Shown one piece after another: positions 1 to 9,783 of a stretch of DNA of 64,000 nucleotides. Origin of the DNA: Chryseobacterium indologenes (GTDB taxonomy: Bacteria > Bacteroidota > Bacteroidia > Flavobacteriales > Weeksellaceae); the NCBI RefSeq assembly GCF_002025665.1, contig NZ_CP018786.1, positions 1,240,001 through 1,304,000 on the forward strand, read 5' to 3'. The stretch's first letter is position 1, and each line of letters starts with the position of its first letter. The position numbers and the translations under genes are program-made. Below the pieces are notes generated by a model. The model had not been told where the DNA came from. It saw nothing but the letters and a program-made list of their open reading frames with translations, and did no database searches.

Positions 1-483
1 TATAAACAAGGAAAAGTAAGGGCTATAGGTGTTTCCAATTTTCATCCAGACAGGATTGCCGATTTAATTGCCAACAGTGGATTTACACCGGCAATCAATC
101 AGGTAGAGACACATCCTTTCCATCAACAGGTTGAAACACAAAAATTCCTAATTGAAAATAATGTACAGATAGAATCCTGGGGACCCTTTGCAGAAGGAAA
201 GAATGATATTTTTAATAATGAAGTTTTAAAAACAATCGCAGAAAAATATAACAAATCTGTAGCTCAGGTGATTTTGAACTGGTTAACAAGCAGAAATGTT
301 ATCGTTATTCCAAAATCGGTAAGAAAAGAAAGGATGGCTGAAAATTTCAACATTTTCGATTTTGAACTTTCTTCTGAAGAGATGAATGCTATCGCCACTT
401 TAGATACTGCTTCCAGTCTTTTCTTTGACCATAGAGATCCCAATATGGTTAAATGGCTTAGTGAAAGAAAATTGGACTTTTAA
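1..483 (+). CDS. Aldo/keto reductase, C-terminal part (5' end outside window)
   Basis: The frame is open from base 1, so the gene starts before the window; about 160 residues are visible. They match the C-terminal half of a small NADPH-dependent aldo/keto reductase: GVSNF near residue 10, then NQVETHPF, ESWGPFAEG, and the cofactor-binding stretch IPKSVRKER followed by ENFNIFDFELS. The AKR barrel reduces carbonyls with NADPH in the cytosol. The active-site Asp, Tyr, Lys and His lie upstream and cannot be checked. It leads a same-strand cluster of redox and hydrolase genes, with the next ORF 29 bases downstream, so cotranscription is likely. The substrate cannot be inferred. Confidence 0.9.
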   Translation, partial: YKQGKVRAIGVSNFHPDRIADLIANSGFTPAINQVETHPFHQQVETQKFLIENNVQIESWGPFAEGKNDIFNNEVLKTIAEKYNKSVAQVILNWLTSRNVIVIPKSVRKERMAENFNIFDFELSSEEMNAIATLDTASSLFFDHRDPNMVKWLSERKLDF

Positions 484-512
484 TCAAATTTCATTAGTAA
501 AAATATGATCAA

Positions 513-683
513 ATGAATAGAAGAGATATAATAAAGACAGTTGGTTTAGCAGCCGTTGGAAGTACATTGCAAACTTTCAATTCCATACTTAAAGCAAATA
601 CAATTGATCATAAATTGTCAGAAGGAATATCACCTTTTGTACAGCAATTTTCCGATGTGGAAGCGCCTTTAAAAACAAAATAA
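513..683 (+). CDS. 56-aa twin-arginine leader-like ORF, in frame with the next gene
   Basis: The short ORF starts MNRRDIIKTVGLAAVGSTL, a twin-arginine plus hydrophobic segment like a Tat export signal, followed by about 35 polar residues and a TAA at 681-683. That stop is exactly 15 bases, in frame, before the ATG of the following aldo/keto reductase. Bacteroidota have Tat-exported aldo/keto reductases with such leaders. I infer that this is either the detached leader of the next gene, cut off by a nonsense or recoded stop, or a small leftover gene. The leader is visible; the relation to the next gene is inference. Confidence 0.5.
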   Translation: MNRRDIIKTVGLAAVGSTLQTFNSILKANTIDHKLSEGISPFVQQFSDVEAPLKTK

Positions 684-1679
<996 letters not shown>

Positions 1680-1784
1680 GAATATACTAAAATCAATCAA
1701 GTGTAATATTTTATTCTTACCAAAAGAAAAGTGTATTCATTTTCTTTTCTAAATTATTGATAATTAAATTTAAAAGAATGAGCA

Positions 1785-2855
1785 ATGACAAATAAAACAA
1801 TGAAATATTTAAGCTTAATCACCTTAATTTTAGTCTCCAATTTTTTTGTTAAGGCACAAAATCAGGTGGCACAAAAACCAATTACTATTGCATCACAAGG
1901 CAATTTTTCTGCTGGAGGTTCGGTTATCAAAAGTGATGGCGTTTTCGATCCTTTAAAACCATGGAATGTTCCCCAAGGTGGGCAAACAAGACACGGAGAT
2001 CACGCTGATGTTTTTTACCAAATTCCTGTAAAACCTAAAAAACTTTCGATGGTTTTTCTGCACGGTTATGGACAATCTAGACGAAGCTGGCAGACTACAG
2101 CGGATGGAAGAGAAGGTTTTTCCAATCTATTTTTAAGAAAAGGTTATAGCGTTTATCTGGTTGATCAACCAGGTCGTGGAGAGGCAGGGCAAACTACAAA
2201 ACCCGGACAAATTAGCGGTACGCCAGATGACCAGACTTGGTTTACCCAATTTCGAATGGGTCTGTACCCCAAATTCAATGAAGGAGTTCAGTTTCCAAAA
2301 GACAGCGTTTCTATGGATCAATTTTTCCGTATGATGACACCTAATACGGGAAATGTAGATGAAACAATAATTGTTAATGCAATGTCTTCGGTTATGGATA
2401 AATCCGGAAACGGGATTCTTTTCACACATTCGGCAGGAGGCTCACCCGGATGGAAAACAGCCATTAAAAATGAAAAAATTAAAGCTGTCGTTGCCTATGA
2501 ACCCGGAGGATTCACCTTTCCGGAAGGAGAAGAACCTGAAGGAAACCGAGGAGGAAAAGGTGTTCCCATACAAGATTTTATGAAGCTAACCAAAATCCCA
2601 ATTATAGTTTACTATGGAGATTATATTCCAACTGAAGAAACTACTGCAGCATCACTAAATTTTTGGAGAACCGTTCTGAAAACGGCAAGGCAATGGGCGA
2701 AAGTTGTCAATAGTCACGGTGGTGACGTTACTATTGTTCATCTTCCGGAATTGGGTATCAAAGGAAATACCCATTTTCTAATGTCTGATCTGAATAATGC
2801 AGAAGTTGCAGGATTATTATCAAAATGGTTGAAAGAGAAAGGGTTGGATAAGTAA
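1785..2855 (+). CDS. Exported alpha/beta hydrolase
   Basis: The 356-aa protein has an N-terminal signal peptide (residues about 6-25, ending VKAQ) and an alpha/beta-hydrolase core. Visible are the oxyanion-hole region VFLHGYGQS near residue 90, a nucleophile elbow THSAGG with Ser216, an acid in YEPGG (Glu239) and a candidate catalytic His330 in GNTHF. It probably hydrolyses an ester or similar bond in the periplasm. The ATG at 1800 (MKYLSLI) is an equally good start and would remove five residues. It lies in the redox/hydrolase cluster, 105 bases after the AKR. No substrate can be assigned. Confidence 0.85.
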   Translation: MTNKTMKYLSLITLILVSNFFVKAQNQVAQKPITIASQGNFSAGGSVIKSDGVFDPLKPWNVPQGGQTRHGDHADVFYQIPVKPKKLSMVFLHGYGQSRRSWQTTADGREGFSNLFLRKGYSVYLVDQPGRGEAGQTTKPGQISGTPDDQTWFTQFRMGLYPKFNEGVQFPKDSVSMDQFFRMMTPNTGNVDETIIVNAMSSVMDKSGNGILFTHSAGGSPGWKTAIKNEKIKAVVAYEPGGFTFPEGEEPEGNRGGKGVPIQDFMKLTKIPIIVYYGDYIPTEETTAASLNFWRTVLKTARQWAKVVNSHGGDVTIVHLPELGIKGNTHFLMSDLNNAEVAGLLSKWLKEKGLDK

Positions 2856-2933
2856 TATTGGTTGCATTATCCGTAATCTGTCTACCGATTTTAAACTGCT
2901 ATTTTCTGAATTTTGTTAAACAATAAATGATAT

Positions 2934-3563
2934 ATGGAAAAGTTGAAAAATTTTGGTGTATGGTTTTGTGCAGTACTTCTATTATTATCATCTTGCTCAA
3001 AAGCTCAGAAATCAATGTCTGAAAAAAAGGAGATGCCTAAAGACAAAAATGTATTGATTGTTTATCTATCTCGAACAAAAAATACAAAAACAATTGCCGA
3101 CATCATTCATCAAAATACCGGTGGAACCTTAATTGAGTTGGAATTACAGAATCCTTATCCCGAAGATTACAAAGCAATTGTAGATCAGGTGGCGAAAGAA
3201 AATGACACTAATTTTTTACCTCCGCTTAAAACAAAGATTGACGATATAGAAAAATATGATGTGATCTTTTTGGGGTTTCCAACCTGGGGAATGCAATTAC
3301 CACCTCCGATGAAAAGTTTTTTGTGCCAGAACAATTTTAAAGGGAAAACAATTATTCTTTTTAATACCAATGCAGGTTATGGTATTGGAAACAGTTTTGA
3401 CACCGTGAAAAAGCTAAGTCCTGGCAGCAAAATATTAGAAGGCTTTACCATAAAAGGAGGGGTTGAACGGGATGGTATTCTGTTCGTAATGGAAGGAAAG
3501 AAGAAAATTGAAGCAGAAAAGAAAGTAAAAGAATGGCTTATCAGGATCGGAATGCCTAAATAA
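2934..3563 (+). CDS. Flavodoxin-family lipoprotein
   Basis: A 209-aa protein with a lipoprotein signal (LLLLSSC, lipidated Cys21), followed from about residue 37 by a flavodoxin fold. VLIVYLSRTKNTKTIA is the FMN phosphate-binding loop, LGFPTWGMQLPP lines the isoalloxazine, and NTNAGYGIG is the third loop. It should bind FMN and shuttle electrons or reduce quinones, anchored in a membrane. Membrane-anchored flavodoxins often sit beside aldo/keto reductases and cupins in Bacteroidota. The next gene begins 31 bases downstream, which suggests one transcript. Confidence 0.85.
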   Translation: MEKLKNFGVWFCAVLLLLSSCSKAQKSMSEKKEMPKDKNVLIVYLSRTKNTKTIADIIHQNTGGTLIELELQNPYPEDYKAIVDQVAKENDTNFLPPLKTKIDDIEKYDVIFLGFPTWGMQLPPPMKSFLCQNNFKGKTIILFNTNAGYGIGNSFDTVKKLSPGSKILEGFTIKGGVERDGILFVMEGKKKIEAEKKVKEWLIRIGMPK

Positions 3564-3594
3564 TGTAGTTGAATTAAACTTTAAAAGTAAAATA

Positions 3595-4335
3595 ATGAAA
3601 CAATTGAAGTATTTCATTTTAATAATCCAGATAATGAGTGTTTCACTTTTTGTAACTGATATGAAAGCACAACAATTAACAACACCAAGTAATCATTTAA
3701 GTGAAAAAGATAAAAGTACCATTGCTATTTCCTCATTTACAGCGCAAGGTAAATTGAAAGAATTAAAAGGTAGTTTAAATTCCGGTCTTGATTCGGGTCT
3801 GACTATTAATGAAATAAAGGAAATTTTGGTACATACCTATGCTTATTGTGGTTTTCCGAGAAGCATAAGAGGTTTACAGACTTTTATGGAAGTTCTTGAG
3901 GAAAGAAAGGCAAAAGGTATTAATGATGTTGTTGGAAAAGAAGCTTCTATTGTTGATAGTGAAAACAACAAGTATGAACGTGGAAAGGAAATTCTTGGTC
4001 AACTTACCCAAGCAAAGCAACCTGACAAACTTTCGGGTTATTCAGCATTTGCACCGACAATAGATACATTTCTAAAGGAACATCTGTTTGCAGATATTTT
4101 TGATAGGGATGTTTTGACTTATGCACAAAGAGAGTTGGTGACGATTTCTGTAATCAGTGCTATTGGTGATGCTGAACCAATGTTGCACTCTCATTTAGGG
4201 ATTTCGTTAAACGTTGGATGGTCACCACAGCAGTTGAAGGAATTTGTTACTGTTGTCAGCTCTACTATTAATAAAGAAAAATCAAATGCAACCAAAATGG
4301 TTTTAAATCAGGTTTTAGAAAATAAGCCTAAATAA
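3595..4335 (+). CDS. Exported carboxymuconolactone decarboxylase-family protein (two CMD domains)
   Basis: A 246-aa protein with a signal peptide (residues 1 to about 25, ending MKAQ) and two consecutive CMD/AhpD-like helical units. The first contains IKEILVHTYAYCGFPRSI, and the second contains YAQRELVTISVISAIGDAEPML followed by HSHLG. The classical AhpD CxxC pair is absent: there is one Cys in unit one and none in the corresponding part of unit two, so peroxidase-reductase activity is unlikely. CMD proteins of this double type accompany cupins and flavodoxins, as here. The exact role is unknown. Only 18 bases separate it from the next gene. Confidence 0.85.
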   Translation: MKQLKYFILIIQIMSVSLFVTDMKAQQLTTPSNHLSEKDKSTIAISSFTAQGKLKELKGSLNSGLDSGLTINEIKEILVHTYAYCGFPRSIRGLQTFMEVLEERKAKGINDVVGKEASIVDSENNKYERGKEILGQLTQAKQPDKLSGYSAFAPTIDTFLKEHLFADIFDRDVLTYAQRELVTISVISAIGDAEPMLHSHLGISLNVGWSPQQLKEFVTVVSSTINKEKSNATKMVLNQVLENKPK

Positions 4336-4353
4336 ACGATCTAAAATAAAAAA

Positions 4354-5436
4354 ATGAAAAAGATAATAATGTCAATGACAGCATTAATTATTATAGCAAC
4401 AAGCTTTAGTATTAATGCACAAACAAAAAAAACAAAAATGGAAAAAATTGAAGTTGTCAAACATAATAATCCTTTCGGGTTGGCTTATGATGATGCAATC
4501 AAAGAAAATGTAACAGGAAAAGTAAATATTTATCCTGTAAAGTATAAATTGAATGGAATTGATATCGCTGCCAATGTTTACACACCGGCAAATTATGATC
4601 CTTCAAAAAAATATGCTGCGATCACTGTTGCACACCCAAATGGAGGTGTTAAGGAACAGACAGCAGGACTTTATGCACAACGCTTAGCGGAAGCTGGTTA
4701 TATTACCATTGCTGCAGATGCATCTTATCAGGGAGCAAGTGGGGGAGAACCTCGTCACACCGATAGACCTGTCTATAGAACAGAAGACATTCACGGAATG
4801 GCAGATTTTATTTCGCAATATCCCGGAGTTGATATTAATCGAATCGGAGCATTCGGTATCTGCGGCGGCGGTGGTTACACATTGAAAGCTACTCAATCGG
4901 ACAAAAGATTTAAGGCTGTCGCTACTTTAAGTATGTTCAATTCTGGAGAAGTAAGACGTAATGGATTTATGAATTCTGGTTTGAATACTATTCAGGAGCG
5001 TTTGAAACAAGCTTCCGACGCAAGGGCACAGGAAGTAGCGGGTGGTAAAATAATATATTCAGGTGTGGCAAGTATTACCGATGAAGAAATTCAGAAAACA
5101 AATACGGATCTCTATCGGGAAGGTTATATTTATTATTATCGCACCAATGCTCATCCCAACTCTACTTTTTTATATCCCACCAGCAATTTACTGGATTTAA
5201 TGACCTGGGATGCTGCGGACAATATGGATTTGATTAATCAGCCTTTATTGATGATAGCTGGAGGTAAAGCTGACACCAAATATATGACCGATGAAGCTTT
5301 TCAGAAAGCAGTAAATGCAAAAGGGAAAGAACTATTCATCATTGATGGTGCCACGCATATCCAAACGTATTGGAGACCTGAATATGTAGAAAAAGCAGTG
5401 AGAAAACTGACTGAATTTTTTGGAAAAAATCTATAA
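4354..5436 (+). CDS. Exported dienelactone-hydrolase-like alpha/beta hydrolase
   Basis: A 360-aa protein with a signal peptide ending near NAQ23, then an alpha/beta-hydrolase domain. The nucleophile elbow is GICGGGG with Cys170, the G-x-C-x-G form of the dienelactone hydrolase family, preceded by HPNGG (oxyanion region) and DASYQGASGGEPRH. An Asp in GGKADTKY and a His in DGATHIQTYW complete a plausible Cys-Asp-His triad. It probably acts on lactones or esters in the periplasm. It is co-directional with the CMD and flavodoxin genes. A weak hairpin at 5448-5470 follows the gene. Confidence 0.85.
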   Translation: MKKIIMSMTALIIIATSFSINAQTKKTKMEKIEVVKHNNPFGLAYDDAIKENVTGKVNIYPVKYKLNGIDIAANVYTPANYDPSKKYAAITVAHPNGGVKEQTAGLYAQRLAEAGYITIAADASYQGASGGEPRHTDRPVYRTEDIHGMADFISQYPGVDINRIGAFGICGGGGYTLKATQSDKRFKAVATLSMFNSGEVRRNGFMNSGLNTIQERLKQASDARAQEVAGGKIIYSGVASITDEEIQKTNTDLYREGYIYYYRTNAHPNSTFLYPTSNLLDLMTWDAADNMDLINQPLLMIAGGKADTKYMTDEAFQKAVNAKGKELFIIDGATHIQTYWRPEYVEKAVRKLTEFFGKNL

Positions 5437-5447
5437 AAACATGAAAG

Positions 5448-5470
5448 TTCTACCATTCGTTACGGTAGAA
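5448..5470 (+). terminator. Weak hairpin after the dienelactone-hydrolase-like gene
   Basis: TTCTACC and GGTAGAA pair across a 9-base loop directly after the hydrolase stop. There is no clear U-run, so it could be a weak terminator or an mRNA-processing stem between the hydrolase and the cupin gene. Confidence 0.35.
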
Positions 5471-5523
5471 TAAATTATAACAAGCCCTGTATTTATTAAA
5501 GAATTAAGATTAAATATATAAAT

Positions 5524-5985
5524 ATGAAACAAATAGTTACATTACTTTTATCAATATTAATTGTATCAAGCTGTTGTAGTAAATCCACATTGGAAAGAGC
5601 AAGGACTAATATTTTTCCTAAAGGGGGAAAAGTAACCAATAACAATTTTACAGGCAATGTTTGGCTGCAAATGCTTGGGCAATACCAGCAGACACTTAAT
5701 ACGGGTGTGGGTAATGTAACTTTTGAACCCGGAGCGAGAACCAAATGGCATCTCCATCCCGGTGGGCAGATCATCCTCGTAACCGATGGTGTAGGATATT
5801 ATCAGGAAAAAGGGCAGCCGAAAAAGATTTTACACAAAGGCGATGTTATCAAATGTCCGGCAAATGTTGAGCATTGGCACGGTGCGAGTAAAGATTCTTA
5901 TTTCGTTCAGGTTGCCGTTACTGATAATAAGAATGGTTCGGTCGAATGGTTACAACCTGTGACAGAAGAAGAGTATCATAAGTAA
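5524..5985 (+). CDS. Cupin-domain lipoprotein
   Basis: A 153-aa protein with a lipoprotein signal (LIVSSCC, lipidation at Cys17 or Cys18) and a single cupin barrel. Metal ligands are visible in motif 1, TKWHLHPGGQ (two His, one Gln), and in motif 2, ANVEHWHGA. It resembles small cupins found beside CMD and aldo/keto reductase genes, probably a metal-dependent enzyme or sensor in the periplasm. It is the last clear gene of the cluster. The spacing of 87 bases from the hydrolase and an intervening weak hairpin leave cotranscription uncertain. Confidence 0.88.
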   Translation: MKQIVTLLLSILIVSSCCSKSTLERARTNIFPKGGKVTNNNFTGNVWLQMLGQYQQTLNTGVGNVTFEPGARTKWHLHPGGQIILVTDGVGYYQEKGQPKKILHKGDVIKCPANVEHWHGASKDSYFVQVAVTDNKNGSVEWLQPVTEEEYHK

Positions 5986-6040
5986 TGGAAATGGGGAAGA
6001 TTCTTAATAGATAATTATTAACCAATCAAAAATAAATTTT

Positions 6041-6145
6041 ATGAAAAGCAAACCTAAATTATTTTCTGTAGCCATTATAATATTCAATTTGGAAGTTTTT
6101 AGTCAAGTAAAAAGATATATTATTAATAAAATATTTTGCGATTGA
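6041..6145 (+). pseudogene. 34-aa remnant with signal-peptide-like start
   Basis: From the ATG at 6041, MKSKPKLFSVAIIIFNLEVFSQ looks like an export signal, but the frame ends after 34 codons inside the 3' end of the opposing Crp/Fnr gene. It probably represents the beheaded start of a lost exported protein that belonged to the upstream cluster. It could also be a chance ORF. Confidence 0.35.
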
Positions 6146-6686
6146 TAACCAGGAGTATTCCTAGATTTTGCAGTTTTTTAATTGTTCTTATAACAGTTTC
6201 CACTCGTAATCCTGTTAGCGATGCAATTTGCTGTCTGGTGAGAAATACTTGATAAGAATCAGTCGGAGGTTTTGATTTTTTTAAGTAGTTGAATAGATTC
6301 GTTATTTTTTCTGACGGGCTTTCTGATGCAAATCCTTTCATCAGGTAGGTATAATGTATATTTTCTGCGGTATATTTGTATAAATCTAACAGTATTTTGG
6401 GATTATCTTTTAGCATTAAATCAAAGCCCAATCTTTCCAATTTGATTATCCTAGAGTTCTCCATTGCAATGGCACTTACAGAATATGGATGTTTTAAGAA
6501 CAGGAAAAGTGCTCCTAGACAATCACCTTGAATAGAAATGTTGTGAATAAATTCACGACCCGCTTTTTTCTCACTGACAATCTTCACAGTTCCTGTTGAA
6601 ATTTGAAAATAAGAGACTACGTCATCATTTTCTTTAAATACATATTTTCCCTTTGTAAAATTTACAATTTTAGCTCCATAGTTCAT
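6123..6686 (-). CDS. Crp/Fnr-family transcriptional regulator
   Basis: A protein of 187 aa from the ATG at 6686, which has an AGAGGAG Shine-Dalgarno-like run 7 bases upstream; an alternative ATG at 6713 adds nine residues. The N-terminal two thirds form a cNMP-binding-type beta roll (DDVVSYFQIS, GTVKIVSEKKAG, QGDCLGALFLF). The C-terminal winged helix has recognition helix QQIASLTGLRVETVIRTIKKL. It binds DNA in the cytosol, probably as a dimer; the effector is unknown and the Arg-containing phosphate cassette of true CRP is not obvious. It converges on the redox/hydrolase cluster and may regulate it. Confidence 0.88.
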   Translation of the reverse strand: MNYGAKIVNFTKGKYVFKENDDVVSYFQISTGTVKIVSEKKAGREFIHNISIQGDCLGALFLFLKHPYSVSAIAMENSRIIKLERLGFDLMLKDNPKILLDLYKYTAENIHYTYLMKGFASESPSEKITNLFNYLKKSKPPTDSYQVFLTRQQIASLTGLRVETVIRTIKKLQNLGILLVINRKIFY

Positions 6687-6746
6687 CAAAAGCTCCTCTT
6701 TTATCAGCATCAATTTTTATTTTAACTATTCATATGAAACTACCTT

Positions 6747-6779
6747 GTGTACAGTTCCTAATTTATTTACAAGTGTACA
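6747..6779. promoter_or_regulatory. Two GTGTACA copies upstream of the Crp/Fnr gene
   Basis: GTGTACA occurs at 6747-6753 and 6773-6779, each containing the palindrome TGTACA, 26 bp apart (about 2.5 helical turns). They lie in the short gap just upstream of the regulator. The arrangement fits a dimer-binding operator for autoregulation, which is inference. Confidence 0.35.
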
Positions 6780-6787
6780 AAGTTTTC

Positions 6788-7822
6788 TTAAGACCATTTG
6801 TCGTCGTGATCATTTCTCTTAAGTTCTCTTTCAACTTCATTAATTTCAGGTAAAGGAAGAAGATAAGTGTCATTAATATATTTTAGAATATTTTTATTTG
6901 TTTTATCATCTATTTTTCTAATGAAAAGGTTATTGGAGGATTTTAGAGTTTCGATGAAGTTGTCAGCATATTGGTCTTTACTAAAAAAAGTTTTTTCAAT
7001 GACTGCTCTTTTATCATCATTCACAATAATATCACTAAAGGCTGTGTTGAGGAGTACTGTCTGGAAAAATGATTCAGCTGGTAAAAGAGTGTGAAGGTAA
7101 TAATCTTCAAAATCCATTACCCTTTTATTATTGGTTAAAAATACACAGGTTTCTCTTGTAAGGATAAACCACTTCCCACCAATATAAGGTATAACTTCCT
7201 TCATAAATTCTCTTTTATAAATAAATGAAGATATTTTATGGGTCAGCTCTGTAAAATGATTTTGTATCCTTTGCAGTGTATCAGGCCTGTAAAATTTCTG
7301 GTCATAATAAAAAAGATAGTTTCTTCCGTTATTAACGGTAAGGAATTGACGTATAATATTTTGTGACTTGAGTGGGAAGTCTTCACCACTCAGGTTGATA
7401 AAATAATCCCAGTCATGACTTACATTCAAAAGATATTCCATCGCATTAAGTTCAGCCTGGATCATACTAAATCCTCCGGACACAATATTCATGCTTTCCA
7501 AAATATACACATTGGGGAAATGTATTAAATATAATTGTATTTCTTCTGTAAATTCTGCTTTTGCTTTCCGGTCGATATGAATAAGGTAAAACTGATCCCT
7601 TGTATAAATTTTTTGAAACATTTCTTTAAATGTATCAGGTTTATGATGGATCATAATAAAATAAGCAATCCTCACCTGCGGAGCTGAATGCAGGTCTGTA
7701 GTTTGGGAATGGGGATGAGTTATGGGAAATGAAGTTTGCATGGGAGTAAAATTTAAAATCATCCGCAAAGGCAAACAATTCAGTTTATGTGCGTAAGCTA
7801 CGAATATATTTTTGATAATCAA
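6788..7822 (-). CDS. Core-2/I-branching-type glycosyltransferase (GT14)
   Basis: The 344-aa frame matches the Branch family (beta-1,6-N-acetylglucosaminyltransferase-like, GT14). Signs are YFIMIHHKPDTFKEMFQKIY, FYLIHIDRKA, NIVSGGFSMIQAEL, DWDYFINLSGEDFPLK, GGKWFILTRET and a late LPAESFFQTVL. These enzymes transfer a sugar, often GlcNAc or xylose, from a nucleotide donor; in bacteria the acceptor is usually surface polysaccharide. The true start is likely Met28 at 7741, since the first 27 residues look non-homologous. It is a single gene, with the small ORF at 7843-8007 upstream on the same strand. Confidence 0.85.
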   Translation of the reverse strand: MIIKNIFVAYAHKLNCLPLRMILNFTPMQTSFPITHPHSQTTDLHSAPQVRIAYFIMIHHKPDTFKEMFQKIYTRDQFYLIHIDRKAKAEFTEEIQLYLIHFPNVYILESMNIVSGGFSMIQAELNAMEYLLNVSHDWDYFINLSGEDFPLKSQNIIRQFLTVNNGRNYLFYYDQKFYRPDTLQRIQNHFTELTHKISSFIYKREFMKEVIPYIGGKWFILTRETCVFLTNNKRVMDFEDYYLHTLLPAESFFQTVLLNTAFSDIIVNDDKRAVIEKTFFSKDQYADNFIETLKSSNNLFIRKIDDKTNKNILKYINDTYLLPLPEINEVERELKRNDHDDKWS

Positions 7823-7842
7823 TTAATTAAATTTACTGTTGC

Positions 7843-8007
7843 CTAATTGTTTTGTTGTATATTTGCAATGCATTTATAAAACAGGTTTCTGCCTTTGCCA
7901 TTCTGTAATAGTTTAAACTCACCATTTTTTCTTTCAGTTTTTGCTTTTTCAGCCACCCAATTATCAATCGGGTTTCGAATGTGAAAACACTCCACAAGTC
8001 TTTTCAT
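7843..8007 (-). CDS. Small hypothetical protein, 54 aa
   Basis: The ORF starts MKRLVECFHIRNPIDNW and continues with a charged, lysine-rich middle (EKAKTERKNGEFKLL). It is only 20 bases upstream of the glycosyltransferase frame, on the same strand. The amino-acid mix looks protein-like rather than random, but no family is recognised and the ribosome-binding site is unconvincing. It may be a small basic cytosolic protein or a chance ORF. Confidence 0.4.
   Translation of the reverse strand: MKRLVECFHIRNPIDNWVAEKAKTERKNGEFKLLQNGKGRNLFYKCIANIQQNN
7858..7865 (+). promoter_or_regulatory. Bacteroidota-type -7 element TATATTTG
   Basis: TATATTTG matches the TAnnTTTG -7 consensus. A TTG at 7839-7841 is at about the right distance for the -33 element. 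It points towards the DEAD-box helicase gene, leaving a 5' UTR of roughly 300 bases. Confidence 0.4.
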
Positions 8008-8179
8008 CCTAGAAGGATACGTTATTGCAGGCTCATGAATACTACACAGGTAATTTATCGGAAGTTAAGCAAGTAAAATGATGAAGAAAAAAGATTTTTT
8101 TATTCATCATTATGATACACCAATTCAAATTCTGAAAAGGGAATTTGCTTACAAAATATCGGGAAGACCGAACATTATG

Positions 8180-9298
8180 ATGAGTTTCAAAAATTTAAAT
8201 TTAATCAATCCCATTATCCGTGCTGTAACAGAAGCAGGGTATTCTAAGCCAACTGAAATACAGTATACAGCAATACCCCATATTCTTGCAGGAAAAGATA
8301 TTATAGGATGTGCCCAGACAGGTACAGGAAAAACGGCAGCATTTGCAATGCCTATTCTTCAGTTGTTAAAAAAATATACCCCTGATCATAAAGAGATCAG
8401 AACATTAATACTTACACCGACCCGGGAATTAGCAATACAGATTGAAGAGAATTTTGCTGTGTACAGCAAATATTTACCTTTATCACAACTCTCTGTTTAT
8501 GGAGGAGTCCCAGCGGGCGGACAGCTTGCGGCTCTTAGGAAAAGAGTAGATATTCTGGTGGCTACACCTGGCAGATTGCTGGATTTGGTTAATCAAAGAC
8601 ATATTGATCTTTCTAAAATAGAAATATTTGTTTTGGATGAAGCAGACAGAATGCTTGACATGGGGTTTATCAATGATGTCAAAAAAGTTTTAAAGCTGAT
8701 TCCCCAGAAAAGGCAGACCTTATTTTTTTCGGCCACAATGCCTTCAGGTATAAGAAAATTTGCGGAAACAATTCTGAATAATCCTGTAGAGGTTACTGTA
8801 ACTCCAGTATCTTCAACCGCACAAACGGTGAAACAATCCGTTTATTTTGTGGAAAAAAGAGATAAGACGGGTTTGTTGATTGATTTATTGCAAAATGAAA
8901 ATATGAGGCGTTCACTGGTTTTTACCCGTACTAAGCATATTGCCAATAAGCTGGTACAGCAATTGGAAGGAGTAGGGATTTTTGCTGCTGCGATTCATGG
9001 GAACAAATCTCAGACCGCAAGACAGAATGCACTTGATGATTTTAAAAGCAGTAAGATTAAAGTATTGGTAGCTACAGATATTGCAGCCAGAGGTATTGAT
9101 ATTGATGATCTTCCACATGTAGTAAACTATGAGCTTCCCAATATTCCGGAAACGTATGTCCACAGGATCGGAAGAACCGGAAGGGCAGGAACGGAAGGTA
9201 CTGCTATTTCATTTTGCGATACCGATGAGCGCTTAGATCTTAAAAATATTCAAAAACTGATAGGATTCACAATGCCGGTCAGATCATTTTATAAATAA
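8180..9298 (+). CDS. rhlE: DEAD-box RNA helicase, RhlE type
   Basis: A protein of 372 aa from the ATG at 8180 (MSFKNLNLINPII); the frame is open back to 8078, but the extra 34 residues do not look like the family. The motifs are all present: Q motif GYSKPTEIQ, AQTGTGKTAAF (I), PTRELAIQ (Ia), DEAD (II), SAT (III), LVFTRTK (IV), ATDIAARGIDI (V) and HRIGRTGRAG (VI). It unwinds RNA with ATP in ribosome assembly, cold adaptation or decay. It ends soon after motif VI and lacks the basic C-terminal tail of many RhlE proteins. A cold-shock protein gene follows directly, which fits a cold-response pair. Confidence 0.92.
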   Translation: MSFKNLNLINPIIRAVTEAGYSKPTEIQYTAIPHILAGKDIIGCAQTGTGKTAAFAMPILQLLKKYTPDHKEIRTLILTPTRELAIQIEENFAVYSKYLPLSQLSVYGGVPAGGQLAALRKRVDILVATPGRLLDLVNQRHIDLSKIEIFVLDEADRMLDMGFINDVKKVLKLIPQKRQTLFFSATMPSGIRKFAETILNNPVEVTVTPVSSTAQTVKQSVYFVEKRDKTGLLIDLLQNENMRRSLVFTRTKHIANKLVQQLEGVGIFAAAIHGNKSQTARQNALDDFKSSKIKVLVATDIAARGIDIDDLPHVVNYELPNIPETYVHRIGRTGRAGTEGTAISFCDTDERLDLKNIQKLIGFTMPVRSFYK

Positions 9299-9348
9299 AT
9301 CTGTAGAGTTTACAGAAAACAATAAATAATTTTTTAATAATAATTACA

Positions 9349-9543
9349 ATGCAACAAGGCACAGTAAAATTTTTCAATGAAGCAAAAGGCTTCGGATTTA
9401 TTTCTCCTACAGACGGGAGTAAAGATATATTTGTACATTCTTCAGGATTAGACTCAAGATCAATCCGTGAAAATGATAAAGTCGTTTTCGATGTACAAAA
9501 GAGTGATAAAGGTTTAAATGCGGTTAATGTAAAACTGGCATAA
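9349..9543 (+). CDS. Cold-shock protein, CspA family
   Basis: A 64-aa single cold-shock domain, the normal family length. The RNA-binding motifs are intact: KGFGFI (RNP1) and DIFVH (RNP2), within an N-terminal GTVKFFNEAKGFGF. It binds single-stranded RNA or DNA as an RNA chaperone. It starts 50 bases after the RhlE helicase, with TTTTAATAATAATTACA before the ATG, and is followed by a good terminator at 9712-9740. The 165-base gap before that terminator suggests a long 3' UTR. Confidence 0.95.
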   Translation: MQQGTVKFFNEAKGFGFISPTDGSKDIFVHSSGLDSRSIRENDKVVFDVQKSDKGLNAVNVKLA

Positions 9544-9711
9544 TTAAGCTTTAATATCATCTGTTTGAAATAAATATTATTTTCAATTTCAGTATTATAT
9601 TTTTATATTTTTTTACAATTCAAAGTCCAGTAATCTTTGGAATTTGAGTATATTGTTTGAAAGAACATTGGTGTAAGTTAAATTACTTTTTATTTTCCAT
9701 TATGTTCATTT

Positions 9712-9740
9712 ACCTCTCACATCGACGTGAGAGGTTTTTC
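9712..9740 (+). terminator. Rho-independent terminator after the cold-shock gene
   Basis: Arms ACCTCTCAC and GTGAGAGGT (9-bp perfect stem, loop ATCGAC) are followed by TTTTTC. It ends the helicase/cold-shock transcript before the MaoC-like gene. Confidence 0.8.
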
Positions 9741-9783
9741 AAGGAAGAATTTCAATCAGTCTAAATAAAAAAGACAGACAAAC